DNA of 32,024 bases, taken from assembly GCF_003579925.1 (NCBI RefSeq), contig NZ_QUAL01000037.1:1-32024 (forward strand), given 5' to 3'. The stretch is from Jiangella rhizosphaerae (GTDB lineage Bacteria > Actinomycetota > Actinomycetes > Jiangellales > Jiangellaceae). Positions 22,310-32,024 of the stretch are shown here, one piece after another. The stretch's first letter is position 1. Every line of letters begins with the position of its first letter. Below the pieces are notes generated by a model. That model was not told the DNA's origin. It ran no database searches and worked only from the letters and a program-made list of their open reading frames with translations. The translations under genes and the position numbers were made by a program.

Positions 22310-22477
22310 ATGCTTGACGTCGCCTACGTGGGACTCACGGTGGTGTTCTTCATCGTCGCGGCTCTCATCGGCGTTGGTGCGGACCGGCTGAACCGGCGCG
22401 GCGGCGCCGACGTCGCGACGCAGGAGCCGGCCCGGGCGGACTTCGAGTCGCCGGCGGGAACGGGGCCGCGCGCATGA
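22310..22477 (+). CDS. Small single-helix membrane protein at the head of the kdp operon
   Basis: 55 residues: a short N-terminus, one membrane helix ([20 protein letters not shown]), then a charged cytosolic tail ([12 protein letters not shown] and beyond). The ATG at 22310 has CAGGAG about eight bases upstream, and the stop overlaps the kdpF start as ATGA. I recall similar small proteins before kdpF in other actinobacterial kdp operons, which would make it an accessory subunit or regulator of the KdpFABC complex. That role is unproven, and I do not assign a name. Its position as the first gene makes it the most strongly expressed if no internal promoter exists. Confidence 0.75.
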   Translation: MLDVAYVGLTVVFFIVAALIGVGADRLNRRGGADVATQEPARADFESPAGTGPRA

Positions 22478-22563
22478 GTGCCGAGAACGTCGTGGGCCTG
22501 ATCGTGGCCCCGCTGCTCGTGGGGTACCTCGTGGCGGCGCTACTGTTCCCGGAGCGGTTCTGA
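22474..22563 (+). CDS. kdpF: KdpF, small subunit of the potassium-transporting ATPase
   Basis: 29 residues, essentially one membrane helix: [20 protein letters not shown] then AALLFPERF. The opening E-N-VGL and the ending L--PE-F are the KdpF signature. In E. coli KdpF is lipid-like and stabilises the KdpABC complex. The ATG overlaps the previous stop (ATGA), and its own stop overlaps the kdpA start (TGATG), so translation should pass from gene to gene. It is easily missed because of its length. Confidence 0.93.
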   Translation: MSAENVVGLIVAPLLVGYLVAALLFPERF

Positions 22564-24224
22564 TGAGCGCGACCGCGGCGGGCCTGCTGCAGCTCGTCAT
22601 CCTCCTGGTCGCGCTCGCGGTGGTGTACCGGCCGCTGGGCGACTACATGGCGCGGGTCTTCACATCGACCAGGCACCTGGCCGTGGAGCGGGCGTTCTAC
22701 CGGGTCGTCCGGGTCGATCCCGACGCCGACCAGCGGTGGACCACGTACCTGTTCTCGGTGCTCGGGTTCTCCGCCGCGTCGGTGCTCTTCCTGTACGCGT
22801 TCCTGCGGCTGCAGGACCGGCTGCCGCTGTCGCTGGGCATGGACGGGGTCGACCCGGCGCTGGCGTGGAACACCGCCGTGTCGTTCGTCGCCAACACCAA
22901 CTGGCAGGCCTATGCGGGCGAGTCGACCATGGGCCACCTGGCCCAGATGGCCGGTCTGGCGGTGCAGAACTTCGTCTCGGCGGCGGCCGGGCTCGCGGTG
23001 GCCATCGCGGTCATCCGCGGCCTCGTCCGCACCCGGACCGACCGGCTGGGCAACTTCTGGGTCGACCTGACCCGGGGCGTCGTGCGGATCCTGCTGCCGC
23101 TGGCGTTCGTGTTCGCGCTGGTGCTCGTGGCCGGCGGCGTCATCCAGAACCTCTCCTCGCCCGAGGAGATCACCACGCTGACCGGCGGCACGCAGTCGAT
23201 CGTCGGCGGCCCGGGGGCCTCGCAGGAGGTCATCAAGGAGCTGGGCACCAACGGCGGCGGCTTCTTCAACGCCAACTCCGCGCATCCGTTCGAGAACCCG
23301 AACGCGTTCACCAACCTGGTCGAGATCTTCCTCATCCTGGTGATCCCCGTCTCGCTGACCCGCACCTATGGCGTCCTGGTCAAGGACAGGCGGCAGGGCT
23401 ACGCGATCCTCGCGGCGATGGCCGTGCTGTGGGGCGTGGCGCTGGCCGGCGTCACCGCCGCGGAGGTGAGCCACCCCGGCACGGTGCCGGAGGCGGTGGG
23501 CGCCACGACGGAGGGCAAGGAGGTCCGCTTCGACACCTGGGCGTCGGCGCTGTTCGCGACGTCCACGACGGGGACGTCGACCGGCGCGGTCAACTCGATG
23601 CACGCCAGCTACACCGGGGCCGGCGGCGGCATCGTCATGCTGAACATGATGCTGGGCGAGGTCTCGCCCGGCGGTGTTGGCAGCGGCCTCTACGGCATGC
23701 TGGTGCTGGCGATCCTGGCGGTGTTCCTGGCCGGCCTCATGGTCGGCCGCACACCGGAGTACCTGGGCAAGAAGATCGGCCGCCACGAGATCACCCTCGT
23801 CGCGCTCTATCTGCTGGCGATGCCGTTCGCCCTGCTCGTCGGCGCGGCGATCGCGGCCTCGTTCGACGACACCCGGGCGTCGCTGCTGAACGACGGGCCG
23901 CAGGGCCTGTCGGAGATCCTCTACGCGTTCGCGTCCGGCGCGAACAACAACGGCAGCGCGTTCGCCGGCCTGTCCGCGAACACCGACTACTACAACACCG
24001 CGCTCGGGCTGGCGATGCTGATCGGGCGGTTCGTGCTGATGGCCCTGGTGCTGGCGCTGGCCGGGTCGCTGGCCCGCCAGACACCGACCCCGGTGACCGC
24101 CGGGACGCTGCCGACCCACCGTCCGCTGTTCGTCGGGCTCCACTCGTTCACGGTGATCGTCGTCGCGGGCCTGACGTTCTTCCCCGCGCTGGCGCTGGGG
24201 CCGATCGCGGTGGCGCTGGCATGA
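22563..24224 (+). CDS. kdpA: KdpA, potassium-binding channel subunit
   Basis: 553 residues, ten-helix K+-translocating subunit of the high-affinity Kdp ATPase. It is related to the KcsA/Trk superfamily, with four selectivity-filter regions. These are visible around [60 protein letters not shown] and [20 protein letters not shown]. The N-terminus ([20 protein letters not shown]) and the [11 protein letters not shown] loop are typical. Length is normal. The start overlaps the kdpF stop by one base, and the kdpB ATG overlaps its stop. Confidence 0.97.
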   Translation: MSATAAGLLQLVILLVALAVVYRPLGDYMARVFTSTRHLAVERAFYRVVRVDPDADQRWTTYLFSVLGFSAASVLFLYAFLRLQDRLPLSLGMDGVDPALAWNTAVSFVANTNWQAYAGESTMGHLAQMAGLAVQNFVSAAAGLAVAIAVIRGLVRTRTDRLGNFWVDLTRGVVRILLPLAFVFALVLVAGGVIQNLSSPEEITTLTGGTQSIVGGPGASQEVIKELGTNGGGFFNANSAHPFENPNAFTNLVEIFLILVIPVSLTRTYGVLVKDRRQGYAILAAMAVLWGVALAGVTAAEVSHPGTVPEAVGATTEGKEVRFDTWASALFATSTTGTSTGAVNSMHASYTGAGGGIVMLNMMLGEVSPGGVGSGLYGMLVLAILAVFLAGLMVGRTPEYLGKKIGRHEITLVALYLLAMPFALLVGAAIAASFDDTRASLLNDGPQGLSEILYAFASGANNNGSAFAGLSANTDYYNTALGLAMLIGRFVLMALVLALAGSLARQTPTPVTAGTLPTHRPLFVGLHSFTVIVVAGLTFFPALALGPIAVALA

Positions 24225-26326
24225 GCAACCTCAGCAACGAAAGGACACACACAGTGACGACCGTCCAGGCCCCGCCGGCCGCGGCCGCGCCGCGGGTCGG
24301 TGCCGGCTTGTTCGATCCGAAGCAGCTGGTCGCGTCGCTGCCGGACGCGGTCCGCAAGCTCGACCCGCGGCGGATGATCACCTCGCCGGTGATGTTCGTG
24401 GTCGAGGTCGGCGCGGTGCTGACGACCGTGCTGGCGTTCGTCGACCCGAGCGCGTTCGCGTGGTGGATCACCGCCTGGCTGTGGATCACGGTGCTCTTCG
24501 CCAACCTGGCCGAGGCCGTCGCCGAGGGGCGCGGACGGGCCCAGGCGGCGACGCTGCGGGCGACGAAGAAGGAGACCCCGGCCCGCCGGCTCGCCGGCGG
24601 TTCGGAGGAGACCGTGAGCAGCTCCGACCTCCGCCCGGGCGATCTCGTCGTGGTCGAGGCGGGCGAGGTGATCCCCGGCGACGGCGACGTCGTCGAGGGC
24701 GTGGCCAGCGTCGACGAGTCCGCCATCACGGGCGAGTCGGCGCCGGTGATCCGCGAGTCCGGCGGCGACCGCAGCGCCGTCACCGGCGGCACCAAGGTGC
24801 TGTCCGACCGCATCGTCGTCCGGATCACCGCCAAGCCGGGGGAGAGCTTCGTCGACCGGATGATCGCGATGGTCGAGGGTGCGGCGCGGCAGAAGACGCC
24901 GAACGAGATCGCGCTGAACATCCTGCTGGCGAGCCTGACGATCGTGTTCCTGCTCGCCGTGGTGACGCTGCAGCCGTTCGCCGGGTACTCCGGCGAGCTG
25001 CAGACCGTCGTGGTCCTGGTGGCGTTGCTGGTCTGCCTGATCCCGACGACGATCGGCGCGCTGCTGTCGGCCATCGGCATCGCCGGCATGGACCGGCTCG
25101 TGCAGCGCAACGTGCTGGCGATGTCCGGCCGCGCGGTCGAGGCCGCCGGCGACGTCAACGTGCTGCTGCTGGACAAGACCGGCACCATCACGTTCGGCAA
25201 CCGGCAGGCGGTCGAGTTCCTCCCCGTGTCCGGTGTGACGGCCGCCGAGCTGGCTGACGCCGCCCAGCTGGCCAGCCTGGCCGACGAGACGCCGGAGGGC
25301 CGCTCGGTGGTGGTGCTGGCCAAGCAGGAGTACGGCCTGCGGGAGCGGCACACCGGTGAGCTGCCGGGTGCGACGTTCGTCGAGTTCACCGCGCAGACCC
25401 GGATGTCCGGCGTCGACCTCGCCGACGGCCACCGGGTCCGCAAGGGCGCCGCGGGTGCGGTCCTGGCCTGGGTGCGTGAGCACGGCGGCCGCCCGGACCT
25501 CGCCGTCGACGAGGCCGTCGACGCGGTGGCCGCGTCGGGCGGGACGCCGTTGGTGGTGGCCGAGACCACCGCCGGGGGAGCCGCGCGGGTGCTGGGCGTC
25601 ATCAACCTGGCCGACGTCGTCAAGCACGGCATGCGCGAGCGGTTCGACGAGCTGCGCGCGATGGGCATCCGCACGGTCATGGTCACCGGTGACAACCCCG
25701 TCACTGCCAGGGCGATCGCCGAGCAGGCGGGCGTCGACGACTTCCTGGCCGAGGCGAAGCCCGAGGACAAGATGGCGCTGATCAAGCGGGAGCAGGCCGG
25801 CGGACGCCTGGTCGCGATGACCGGCGACGGCACCAACGACGCGCCCGCGCTGGCCCAGGCCGACGTCGGCGTCGCGATGAACACCGGCACGTCGGCGGCC
25901 AAAGAGGCCGGCAACATGGTCGACCTCGACTCCGACCCGACGAAGCTCATCGAGATCGTCGAGATCGGCAAGCAGCTGCTGATCACCCGGGGCGCGCTGA
26001 CCACGTTCTCGATCGCCAACGACGTCGCGAAGTACTTCGCGATCATCCCGGCGATGTTCGCCGTGGTCTACCCGCAGCTGGACACGCTGAACATCATGCG
26101 GCTGTCGACGCCGCAGTCGGCCATCCTGTCGGCGGTCATCTTCAACGCCCTGATCATCGTGGCGCTGATCCCGCTGGCGCTGCGCGGCGTCCGGTACAAG
26201 CCGGTCTCGGCCGGCGCGATGCTGCAACGCAACGCGCTGATCTACGGGCTGGGCGGCATCGTCGTCCCGTTCATCGGCATCAAACTCGTCGACCTCATCA
26301 TCTCCACGATTCCAGGGATTGGATAG
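24221..26326 (+). CDS. kdpB: KdpB, P-type ATPase subunit
   Basis: 701 residues (the family has about 680). It hydrolyses ATP to energise K+ uptake through KdpA. The actuator motif is ITGESAPV. The phosphorylation site [11 protein letters not shown] has Asp318. The nucleotide domain has RKGAAGAVL, and the hinge [20 protein letters not shown] follows [16 protein letters not shown]. The membrane part includes [20 protein letters not shown]. The start at 24221 overlaps the kdpA stop as ATGA. However, an in-frame GTG at 24254 preceded by AAAGGA is a strong alternative and would remove 11 residues that look like leader sequence. Confidence 0.97.
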   Translation: MSNLSNERTHTVTTVQAPPAAAAPRVGAGLFDPKQLVASLPDAVRKLDPRRMITSPVMFVVEVGAVLTTVLAFVDPSAFAWWITAWLWITVLFANLAEAVAEGRGRAQAATLRATKKETPARRLAGGSEETVSSSDLRPGDLVVVEAGEVIPGDGDVVEGVASVDESAITGESAPVIRESGGDRSAVTGGTKVLSDRIVVRITAKPGESFVDRMIAMVEGAARQKTPNEIALNILLASLTIVFLLAVVTLQPFAGYSGELQTVVVLVALLVCLIPTTIGALLSAIGIAGMDRLVQRNVLAMSGRAVEAAGDVNVLLLDKTGTITFGNRQAVEFLPVSGVTAAELADAAQLASLADETPEGRSVVVLAKQEYGLRERHTGELPGATFVEFTAQTRMSGVDLADGHRVRKGAAGAVLAWVREHGGRPDLAVDEAVDAVAASGGTPLVVAETTAGGAARVLGVINLADVVKHGMRERFDELRAMGIRTVMVTGDNPVTARAIAEQAGVDDFLAEAKPEDKMALIKREQAGGRLVAMTGDGTNDAPALAQADVGVAMNTGTSAAKEAGNMVDLDSDPTKLIEIVEIGKQLLITRGALTTFSIANDVAKYFAIIPAMFAVVYPQLDTLNIMRLSTPQSAILSAVIFNALIIVALIPLALRGVRYKPVSAGAMLQRNALIYGLGGIVVPFIGIKLVDLIISTIPGIG

Positions 26327-26330
26327 CAGC

Positions 26331-26915
26331 ATGTCCATCGGCGCACTGGCCCGGCAGACCTGGGCCGGCCTGCGGGTCCTGATCGCCTTCACGGTCGTGC
26401 TCGGAGTCGCCTACCCGCTGGCCGTCACCGGCATCTCGCAGGTGGCCTTCGGCGACCAGGCCGACGGCTCGCTCGTCGAGCACGACGGCGAGGTCGTCGG
26501 GTCCTCGCTCATCGGGCAGACCTTCGAGGGCGAGGAGTGGTTCCACTCCCGCCCGTCGGCGGCCGGCGACGGCTACGACCCGCTCGCCAGCAGCGGCTCC
26601 AACCTCGGCCCGGAGAGCGAGGAACTGCTCGCGCTCGTCGAGGAGCGGCGCACGGCGGTCGCGGCGGAGGAGGGCGTCGACCCCGCCGACGTGCCTCCGG
26701 ACGCGCTGACGGCGTCGGCCAGCGGCCTCGACCCGCACATCTCACCCGAGTACGCCCGACTCCAGGTGGAACGCGTGGCCGACGCCCGCGGGCTCGACCC
26801 CTCCGACGTCGGCCGGCTGGTCGAGGACCACACGCAGGGACGGATCCTCGGCGTCCTCGGCGGCGAGCGCGTCAACGTCCTGGAACTCAACCTGGCCCTG
26901 GAGGAACTGGGCTGA
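26331..26915 (+). CDS. kdpC: KdpC, potassium-transporting ATPase subunit C
   Basis: 194 residues with one N-terminal membrane helix (VLIAFTVVLGVAYPLAVTGI) and a periplasm-facing domain. Family signatures are GSSLIGQTFEGEEWFHSRPS, AAGDGYDPLASSGSNLGPES, ASGLDPHISPEYARLQVERV and DARGLDP, with HTQGRILGVLGGERVNVLEL near the end. It stabilises the KdpA-KdpB assembly and increases affinity for ATP or K+. The true start is the ATG at 26331, four bases after the kdpB stop; an in-frame TTG at 26319 lies inside kdpB. Confidence 0.95.
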   Translation: MSIGALARQTWAGLRVLIAFTVVLGVAYPLAVTGISQVAFGDQADGSLVEHDGEVVGSSLIGQTFEGEEWFHSRPSAAGDGYDPLASSGSNLGPESEELLALVEERRTAVAAEEGVDPADVPPDALTASASGLDPHISPEYARLQVERVADARGLDPSDVGRLVEDHTQGRILGVLGGERVNVLELNLALEELG

Positions 26916-26964
26916 CCGGCCCGTCGTGCCGTCACGGCGCGGTCGCGTGGAGGATGCTGAAGAC

Positions 26965-29519
26965 ATGGGACGCGGACAGCTGCGCGTGTACCTCGGGGCC
27001 GCACCGGGCGTCGGCAAGACGTTCGACATGCTCTCCGAGGGACATCGCCGCGTCGAGCGGGGCACCGACGTCGTCGTCGGCTTCGTCGAGACGCACGGAC
27101 GGCCGCACACCGCCGAGCTCCTCGAGGGCCTGGAGGTGATCCCCCGCCGGGAGGTCACCTACCGGGGCGCCACGTTCACCGAGATGGACCTCGACGCCGT
27201 CCTGGCCCGCCGGCCGCAGGTGGCGCTCGTCGACGAGCTGGCGCACACCAACGTGCCGGGGTCGCGGCACGCGAAGCGCTGGCAGGACGTCGACGAGCTG
27301 CTGGCCGCCGGCATCGACGTCATCTCCACCGTCAACATCCAGCACCTGGAGTCGCTCAACGACGTCGTCGCGTCCATCACCGGCGTCACCCAGCGCGAGA
27401 CCATCCCCGACCACGTCGTGCGCCGCGCCGACCAGATCGAGCTGGTCGACATGACCCCGGAGGCGCTGCGGCGCCGGCTCGCGCACGGCAACGTCTACGC
27501 CGCGGAGAAGGTCGACGCCGCGCTGGCGAACTACTTCCGCATCGGCAACCTCACCGCGCTGCGCGAGCTGGCGCTGCTGTGGATGGCCGACCGCGTCGAC
27601 GACGCGCTGGAGAAGTACCGCGCCGACGAAGGCATCGACGCCATCTGGCCGGCGCGGGAACGCATCGTGGTCGCGCTCACCGGCGGGCCGGAGGGCGAGA
27701 CACTGCTGCGGCGCGGGGCGCGCATCGCCGGCCGCGGCGCCGGTGGCGAGCTGCTCGCCGTCCACGTCTCCCGCGCCGACGGCCTGTCCAGCACCCCGCC
27801 GGGCGCCCTGGACCGGCAACGGGCGCTCACCGAGTCGCTCGGCGGCACGTTCCACACCGTCGTCGGCGAGGACGTGGCGGGGGCCATCCTCGACTTCGCC
27901 CGCGGCGTCAACGCGGCGATGATCGTCGTCGGCGTCAGCCGCCGGCCCCGGTGGATGCTGTCGTTCCAGGAGGGCGTCGGTGACCGGGTGGTCCGGCAGT
28001 CCGGCGCCATCGACGTCCATGTCGTCACCCACGAACGGGCCGGCCAGGGCACCCTGCTCCGGCGCGCCGACGCGCTCAGCCGGAACCGCCGGACGGCCGG
28101 CTGGCTACTGGCCGTCCTGGGGTCCATCGCTCTGACGGCGCTCCTGGTGTCCTTCCGCGACATGCACGAGCTGCCCAGCGATCTGCTGCTGTTCCTCGCC
28201 CTCACCGTCGGCGTCGCGCTCGTCGGCGGGCTGTGGCCGGCGGTGACCGCCGCGGTGTTCGGCAGCCTGCTGCTCAACTGGTACCTCACCCCGCCGTACA
28301 ACACGCTCACCATCGGCGACCCGGCGAACGCGCTGGCCCTGGCGATCTTCATCCTGGTGGCCGTGGGTGTCGCGTCGGTGGTCGACCTCGCCGCCCGGCG
28401 CACCCTGCAGGCCGCGCGCAGCAGCTCCGAGGCCGACACGCTGAGTGCCCTGGCCGGGAGCGTCCTGCGCGGCGAGAACACCGTCACCGCCATCCTGGAG
28501 CAGCTGCGCGAGCGCTTCGCCATGGACGCGGTCACGCTGCTGGAGCGCGACGGCGACGGCGCCGAGTGGCGCGTGGTCACGTGCGCGGGCGGCCCGCCGT
28601 GCCGCAGACCCGACGAGGGCACCGCCGAGGTCACCGTGTCCGACACCGTCGCCCTCAGCCTGCGCGGACCGGCGCTCGAGGCCGGCGACCGCCGGGTCCT
28701 TGAGGCGTTCGCGCACCAGGCCGCGGTGGTCCTCGACCGCCAGCGGCTGCGTCAGCGCGCCGAGGAGGCACGGCGGCTGGAAGCGGGGGAGGCCATCCGC
28801 ACGTCCCTGCTCGCCGCCGTGTCCCACGACCTGCGCACCCCGCTGGCCGCCATCAAGGCCGGCGTCACCAGCCTGCGCCAGGACGACATCGACTGGAGCG
28901 ACGACGACGAGACCGCCCTCCTCGCCACCATCGGCGACGCCACCGACGCACTGGAACGGCTGATCGACAACCTCCTCGACCTGTCGCGGCTGGAGACCAG
29001 GACGATCCGGCCCACCCTGCGCCCGGTCAGCCTCGACGAGGTCGTGCCGAGAGCCACGACCGGCGTCCCGCCGGGCAGCGTCGCCCTCGACATCCCGGAG
29101 TCCCTGCCGCTGCTGGTCACCGACGCCGGCCTGCTCGAGCGGGCGATCGCCAACGTCGTGGAGAACGCCGTCAAGTACTCACCGCCCGGCGCCGAGGTCA
29201 CGGTGAGCGCCGCGCTCGTCCCCGGCACGTCCGGCGAGGTGGAGCTCCGCGTCGTCGACCGCGGTCCCGGCGTGCGCGAGGCGGACAAGGCGACGATGTT
29301 CCAGCCGTTCCAGCGCCTCGGTGACTCCCGCGCGCCCCGCGACGGGAGCACGGCCGGCAGCGGCGTCGGACTCGGCCTCGCCGTCGCCCGCGGGTTCGTC
29401 GACGCCCTCGGCGGCACCATCGCCGCGGACGACACCCCCGGCGGCGGACTGACCATGGTGGTGCGCCTGCCCATCGCGCCGGTGCCCGTCACCACCCCGG
29501 ATCGGGTCGAGGAGACCGC

Positions 29520-29523
<4 letters not shown>
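26965..29523 (+). CDS. kdpD: KdpD, turgor/potassium sensor histidine kinase
   Basis: 852 residues. The N-terminal KdpD domain carries Walker A LGAAPGVGKT (10-19) and Walker B-like VALVDELAHTNVPGSRH. A USP-like domain follows (about 230-365). Four membrane helices lie at about 375-480, including AGWLLAVLGSIALTALLVSF. Next come a GAF-like segment, then the kinase: H-box AAVSHDLRTPLAAIK with His621, N-box NVVENAVKYSPPG, DRGPGV, and the G-box GVGLGLAVARGF. I use the ATG at 26965, which has GGAGG 11-15 bases upstream and matches the family's short start RGQLRVYLGAAPG. It overlaps kdpE as ATGA. It phosphorylates KdpE under K+ limitation. Confidence 0.96.
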
Positions 29524-30224
<701 letters not shown>

Positions 30225-30306
30225 CCGTCGCCGCGGCAGATGGTGGGGCGGCTCGTGGGGGTGATCGTGGTCGCCCTGACGACAGCAGCGTCACCCGACA
30301 GCGCTG

Positions 30307-31047
30307 TCACCCGGCAGCGGTGAGCCCCGCGGCGCGCGAGCTCGCGACGTCGCTGCCCGGCACCTCCCGCGGCGCGAAGCGCGGCCCGTTGGGAACCCGC
30401 AGCGCCATGCGGTCGGCCCGGTGGATGCGCCAGTCCTCGCGCTCCGGGTCCCATCCGACGAGGTACCAGCGTCCGTTCCCGGCGACGAGGTGGTGCGGCT
30501 GCACCCGGCGGGGCGGCCGCGGAGCGGCGCCGTCGGGCCCGGCCGGCGTCGCATAGTCGAACCGCACCTCCTCTCCCGACCGGATGGCGGCGCTCAGCGC
30601 GAGCAGCACCTCGGTGCCGGCCTGGGGCCCGCCCTCGCGCCCGGCTGACGCGACGGCGACGGCGTCGAGGGCGTCGACGCGCTGCCGCAAGCGGGACGGC
30701 AGCACCTGGCGCACCGTCGCCAGGGCTCGTGCCGCGGCCTCCTCGATGCCCGCTCCGGTCCCGGCCGCGATGCGCAACGCCACGGCGAGCGCGACGGCCT
30801 GCTCGTCGTCGAACCGCAGGGGCGGCAGTTCGCTGCCGGCCTCGAGCCGGTACCCGCCCGCGGGTCCCTTGGCGGCATGGACGGGATAGCCGAGCTCGCG
30901 CAGGCGATCGATGTCGCGGCGCACCGTGCGCTCGCTGACGTCCAGCCGCCGGGCGAGCAGGTCCGCCGGCCATTGGCGACGGACCTGCAGGAGGGACAGC
31001 AGCGCGAGCAGGCGCCCGGAGGTCACGGTCGAGGCGGCGGTCGGCAT
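30307..31047 (-). CDS. YafY-type transcriptional regulator (HTH plus WYL domain)
   Basis: 246 residues. The N-terminal HTH_11/DeoR-like winged helix is SGRLLALLSLLQVRRQWPAD then LLARRLDVSERTVRRDIDRL, with RELGYPVHAAKGPAGGYRLE and PLRFDDEQAVALAVALR. The C-terminal WYL domain contains VRFDYATPAG, RRVQPHHLVAGNGRWYLVGW and DWRIHRADRMALRV, with the eponymous WYL. WYL domains sense nucleic-acid or small ligands and many of these proteins repress the adjacent gene. The start is the ATG at 31047; a longer upstream frame overlaps the divergent VOC gene and is rejected. It faces the VOC-family gene across 114 bases that contain a 14-bp-arm inverted repeat. Confidence 0.92.
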   Translation of the reverse strand: MPTAASTVTSGRLLALLSLLQVRRQWPADLLARRLDVSERTVRRDIDRLRELGYPVHAAKGPAGGYRLEAGSELPPLRFDDEQAVALAVALRIAAGTGAGIEEAAARALATVRQVLPSRLRQRVDALDAVAVASAGREGGPQAGTEVLLALSAAIRSGEEVRFDYATPAGPDGAAPRPPRRVQPHHLVAGNGRWYLVGWDPEREDWRIHRADRMALRVPNGPRFAPREVPGSDVASSRAAGLTAAG

Positions 31048-31106
31048 GCCGTCCAGACTGCCACGAATAGCGGACGTTCCCTGACCGGTACTGCTGCCAG
31101 AGTGGC

Positions 31107-31138
31107 GTCTCGTCGCCGGAAGCCTCCGGCGACGAGAC
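31107..31138. promoter_or_regulatory. Strong inverted repeat between the WYL regulator and the VOC gene
   Basis: GTCTCGTCGCCGGA (31107-31120) and its exact complement (31125-31138) flank the 4-base loop AGCC. It ends 23 bases before the VOC start codon, so it could be an operator for the WYL protein or an RNA hairpin in the leader that affects translation. It is too far upstream of the VOC stop to be that gene's terminator. Confidence 0.6.
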
Positions 31139-31161
31139 CCGTCGAGAAGGATCGGATCACC

Positions 31162-31629
31162 ATGTCGGTACACGCTGTCGCCCACCTGAACTTCCACGGC
31201 CGGGCCCGTGCGGCCCTGGAGTTCTACCGGTCGGTGTTCGGCGGGCAGCTCACCGTCGCCACCTACGGCGACTTCGGGATGCCCGCCGAGCTGCCCGATG
31301 CCCCGAAGGTGGTGTTCGGACAGGTCGTCGCCGAGAACGGCTTCCGGGTGATGGCCTACGACGTGCCCGGCGACGACGCGCCGGTCGCCCAGGGTGCGCC
31401 GGCCACGCGCCGTGAGAACGGCACCACCGTCACCACGGAGCCGTTCTTCCTGTCCGTGCGCGGCGAGACCGTCGAGGAGGTCGGCGCGTTGTGGGAGCGC
31501 CTGGCCGACGGCGCGACCGTCATCGAGGCGTTCGGCCCGGCCCAGTGGGCGCCCGCCTTCGGAATGCTGACCGATCGCTTCGGCGTCACCTGGATCCTCG
31601 ACGTGACGGCCGAGCACGCCCAGGCCTGA
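31162..31629 (+). CDS. VOC-family (glyoxalase/PhnB-like) protein
   Basis: 155 residues of the vicinal-oxygen-chelate fold, PhnB/YjdN-like branch. The opening AHLNFHGRARAALEFYRSVF is typical (the family has the start of a beta-alpha-beta unit with AL-FY---FG). The centre includes VFGQVVAENGFRVMAYDVPG, and the end reads FGPAQWAPAFGMLTDRFGVT and WILDV. Members of this branch often lack the full metal site and have unknown substrates; here His8 is the clearest candidate ligand. The ATG at 31162 has GAAGGA upstream. It is divergent from the WYL regulator, probably its regulator. Confidence 0.9.
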   Translation: MSVHAVAHLNFHGRARAALEFYRSVFGGQLTVATYGDFGMPAELPDAPKVVFGQVVAENGFRVMAYDVPGDDAPVAQGAPATRRENGTTVTTEPFFLSVRGETVEEVGALWERLADGATVIEAFGPAQWAPAFGMLTDRFGVTWILDVTAEHAQA

Positions 31630-31670
31630 GGCCCATCGTTCGCCCCGGGGTGTCCGGTGTTAACCGTGAC

Positions 31671-31819
31671 GGCCGGTCGGCTCGTCGGCGACGTCACCGT
31701 GACGACCTGACCCGGCCCTTTCGGTGTGTTCATCCAGGATCGACCACAGCATCAGGTGGTCGATCCTGGATGATCATCGAGACAGCACGGACGAGCCACC
31801 GCGGATGTCCCGATCGGCG
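31671..31819. repeat. 149-bp dispersed repeat, copy B
   Basis: Same sequence and orientation as 2246-2394 apart from three substitutions. The hairpin arms are at 31730-31747 and 31756-31773, with the loop AGCATCAG unchanged. The flanks differ: no IS fragment or LuxR remnant is seen here. Its start is 41 bases after the VOC stop, so the hairpin could also act as that gene's terminator. Confidence 0.85.
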
Positions 31820-32024
31820 GCGCGCGTGAGCTTGGCTCGCCGAGAGTGACCATCCGTGCCGGATAGGCCGGATTCGTGGAGCGCTTCGGCGTGCCAAGGC
31901 AGCGGCCACCGACATCGTGACGACCACGCACCGGCGCGATCGTCGCGCTCTGCGCCAGCGGCACGCTGGCCACCACCACAGCGGCGGCGGCGTGCCGGCC
32001 GAATGGAAGCCGCGGACGAGTCGG
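31820..32024. other. Right-edge sequence without a supported gene
   Basis: Short open frames exist on both strands, but none has a start with a ribosome site or a recognised domain. It may hold the end of a gene that continues beyond the window. Confidence 0.3.

Noticed and set aside
21907-22310. Possible c-di-AMP (ydaO-type) riboswitch before the kdp operon
   Set aside because: Such riboswitches do control potassium genes, but I could not find the conserved core in this leader.
22365-24143. Long minus-strand frame opposite kdpA, and a similar one at 23990-26392 opposite kdpB
   Set aside because: Shadow frames with low-complexity Arg/Asp/His-rich composition; kdpA and kdpB explain the region.
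22736-24220. Open frame continuing upstream of kdpB within kdpA
   Set aside because: It is the +1 shadow of kdpA; KdpB homology starts only after 24221.
30297-30308. GACAGCGCTGTC palindrome between kdpE and the WYL gene as a terminator
   Set aside because: There is no loop and no T-tract, and it overlaps the WYL stop codon; too weak to call.
31048-31617. Upstream extension of the WYL regulator to 31617
   Set aside because: It would overlap the VOC gene on the other strand and adds no regulator homology.

Overview
The window is very GC-rich, with G/C-dominated third codon positions, GTG starts and many ATGA/GTGA stop-start overlaps. Its gene content (an SOS-controlled DnaE2, a complete kdpFABC-DE locus, WYL and GlxA-type regulators) points to a chromosomal segment of a high-GC actinomycete (Actinomycetota). 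I cannot name a genus. No rRNA, tRNA, phage module or CRISPR array was seen.

Left part (1-7.1 kb). The 5' end of dnaE2 (error-prone polymerase) leaves the window on the minus strand. It shares a LexA/SOS box with a divergent 101-residue gene of unknown function. A scarred stretch follows (about 1.6-2.7 kb): a truncated LuxR-type regulator, an IS3-family transposase fragment, and a 149-bp sequence with a perfect 18-bp inverted repeat. That 149-bp sequence recurs in direct orientation near the right edge. Next comes a minus-strand redox cluster (ndh, two AhpD-like proteins, pirin, GNAT), whose last three genes are translationally coupled, and then a decayed ridA.

Middle (7.2-17 kb). Intact genes are a GlxA-type AraC regulator, a TPR/LuxR regulator, an alpha/beta hydrolase, a DedA-like membrane protein, a beta-carbonic anhydrase, a threonylcarbamoyl-AMP synthase, and a cysteine-rich SufR-like regulator divergent from a DoxX-like membrane protein across a promoter with two palindromes. 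Between them lie broken genes (a hemerythrin fragment, TetR, VapB, VapC, a D-amino-acid-oxidase-like enzyme), several with internal deletions and frameshifts, and a tandem array of palindromic extragenic repeats.

Right part (17-32 kb). An SDR oxidoreductase converges on a three-gene minus-strand operon (YfhO-like, polyprenyl-phosphate-type glycosyltransferase, GtrA) that resembles three-component systems for glycosylating cell-surface polymers. Then comes the potassium-uptake locus: a 55-residue membrane protein, kdpF, kdpA, kdpB, kdpC, kdpD and kdpE. Most of these genes overlap by 1-4 bases, and they are preceded by 11-bp-spaced direct repeats that could be the KdpE operator. A WYL regulator and a VOC-family protein diverge from a region with a strong inverted repeat, and the second 149-bp repeat copy follows.

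The locus combines stress responses (DNA damage, potassium limitation, redox) with envelope modification. The least explained items are the two-operator SufR-like/DoxX pair, the SOS-linked small gene, the extra small kdp membrane protein and the two families of extragenic repeats.
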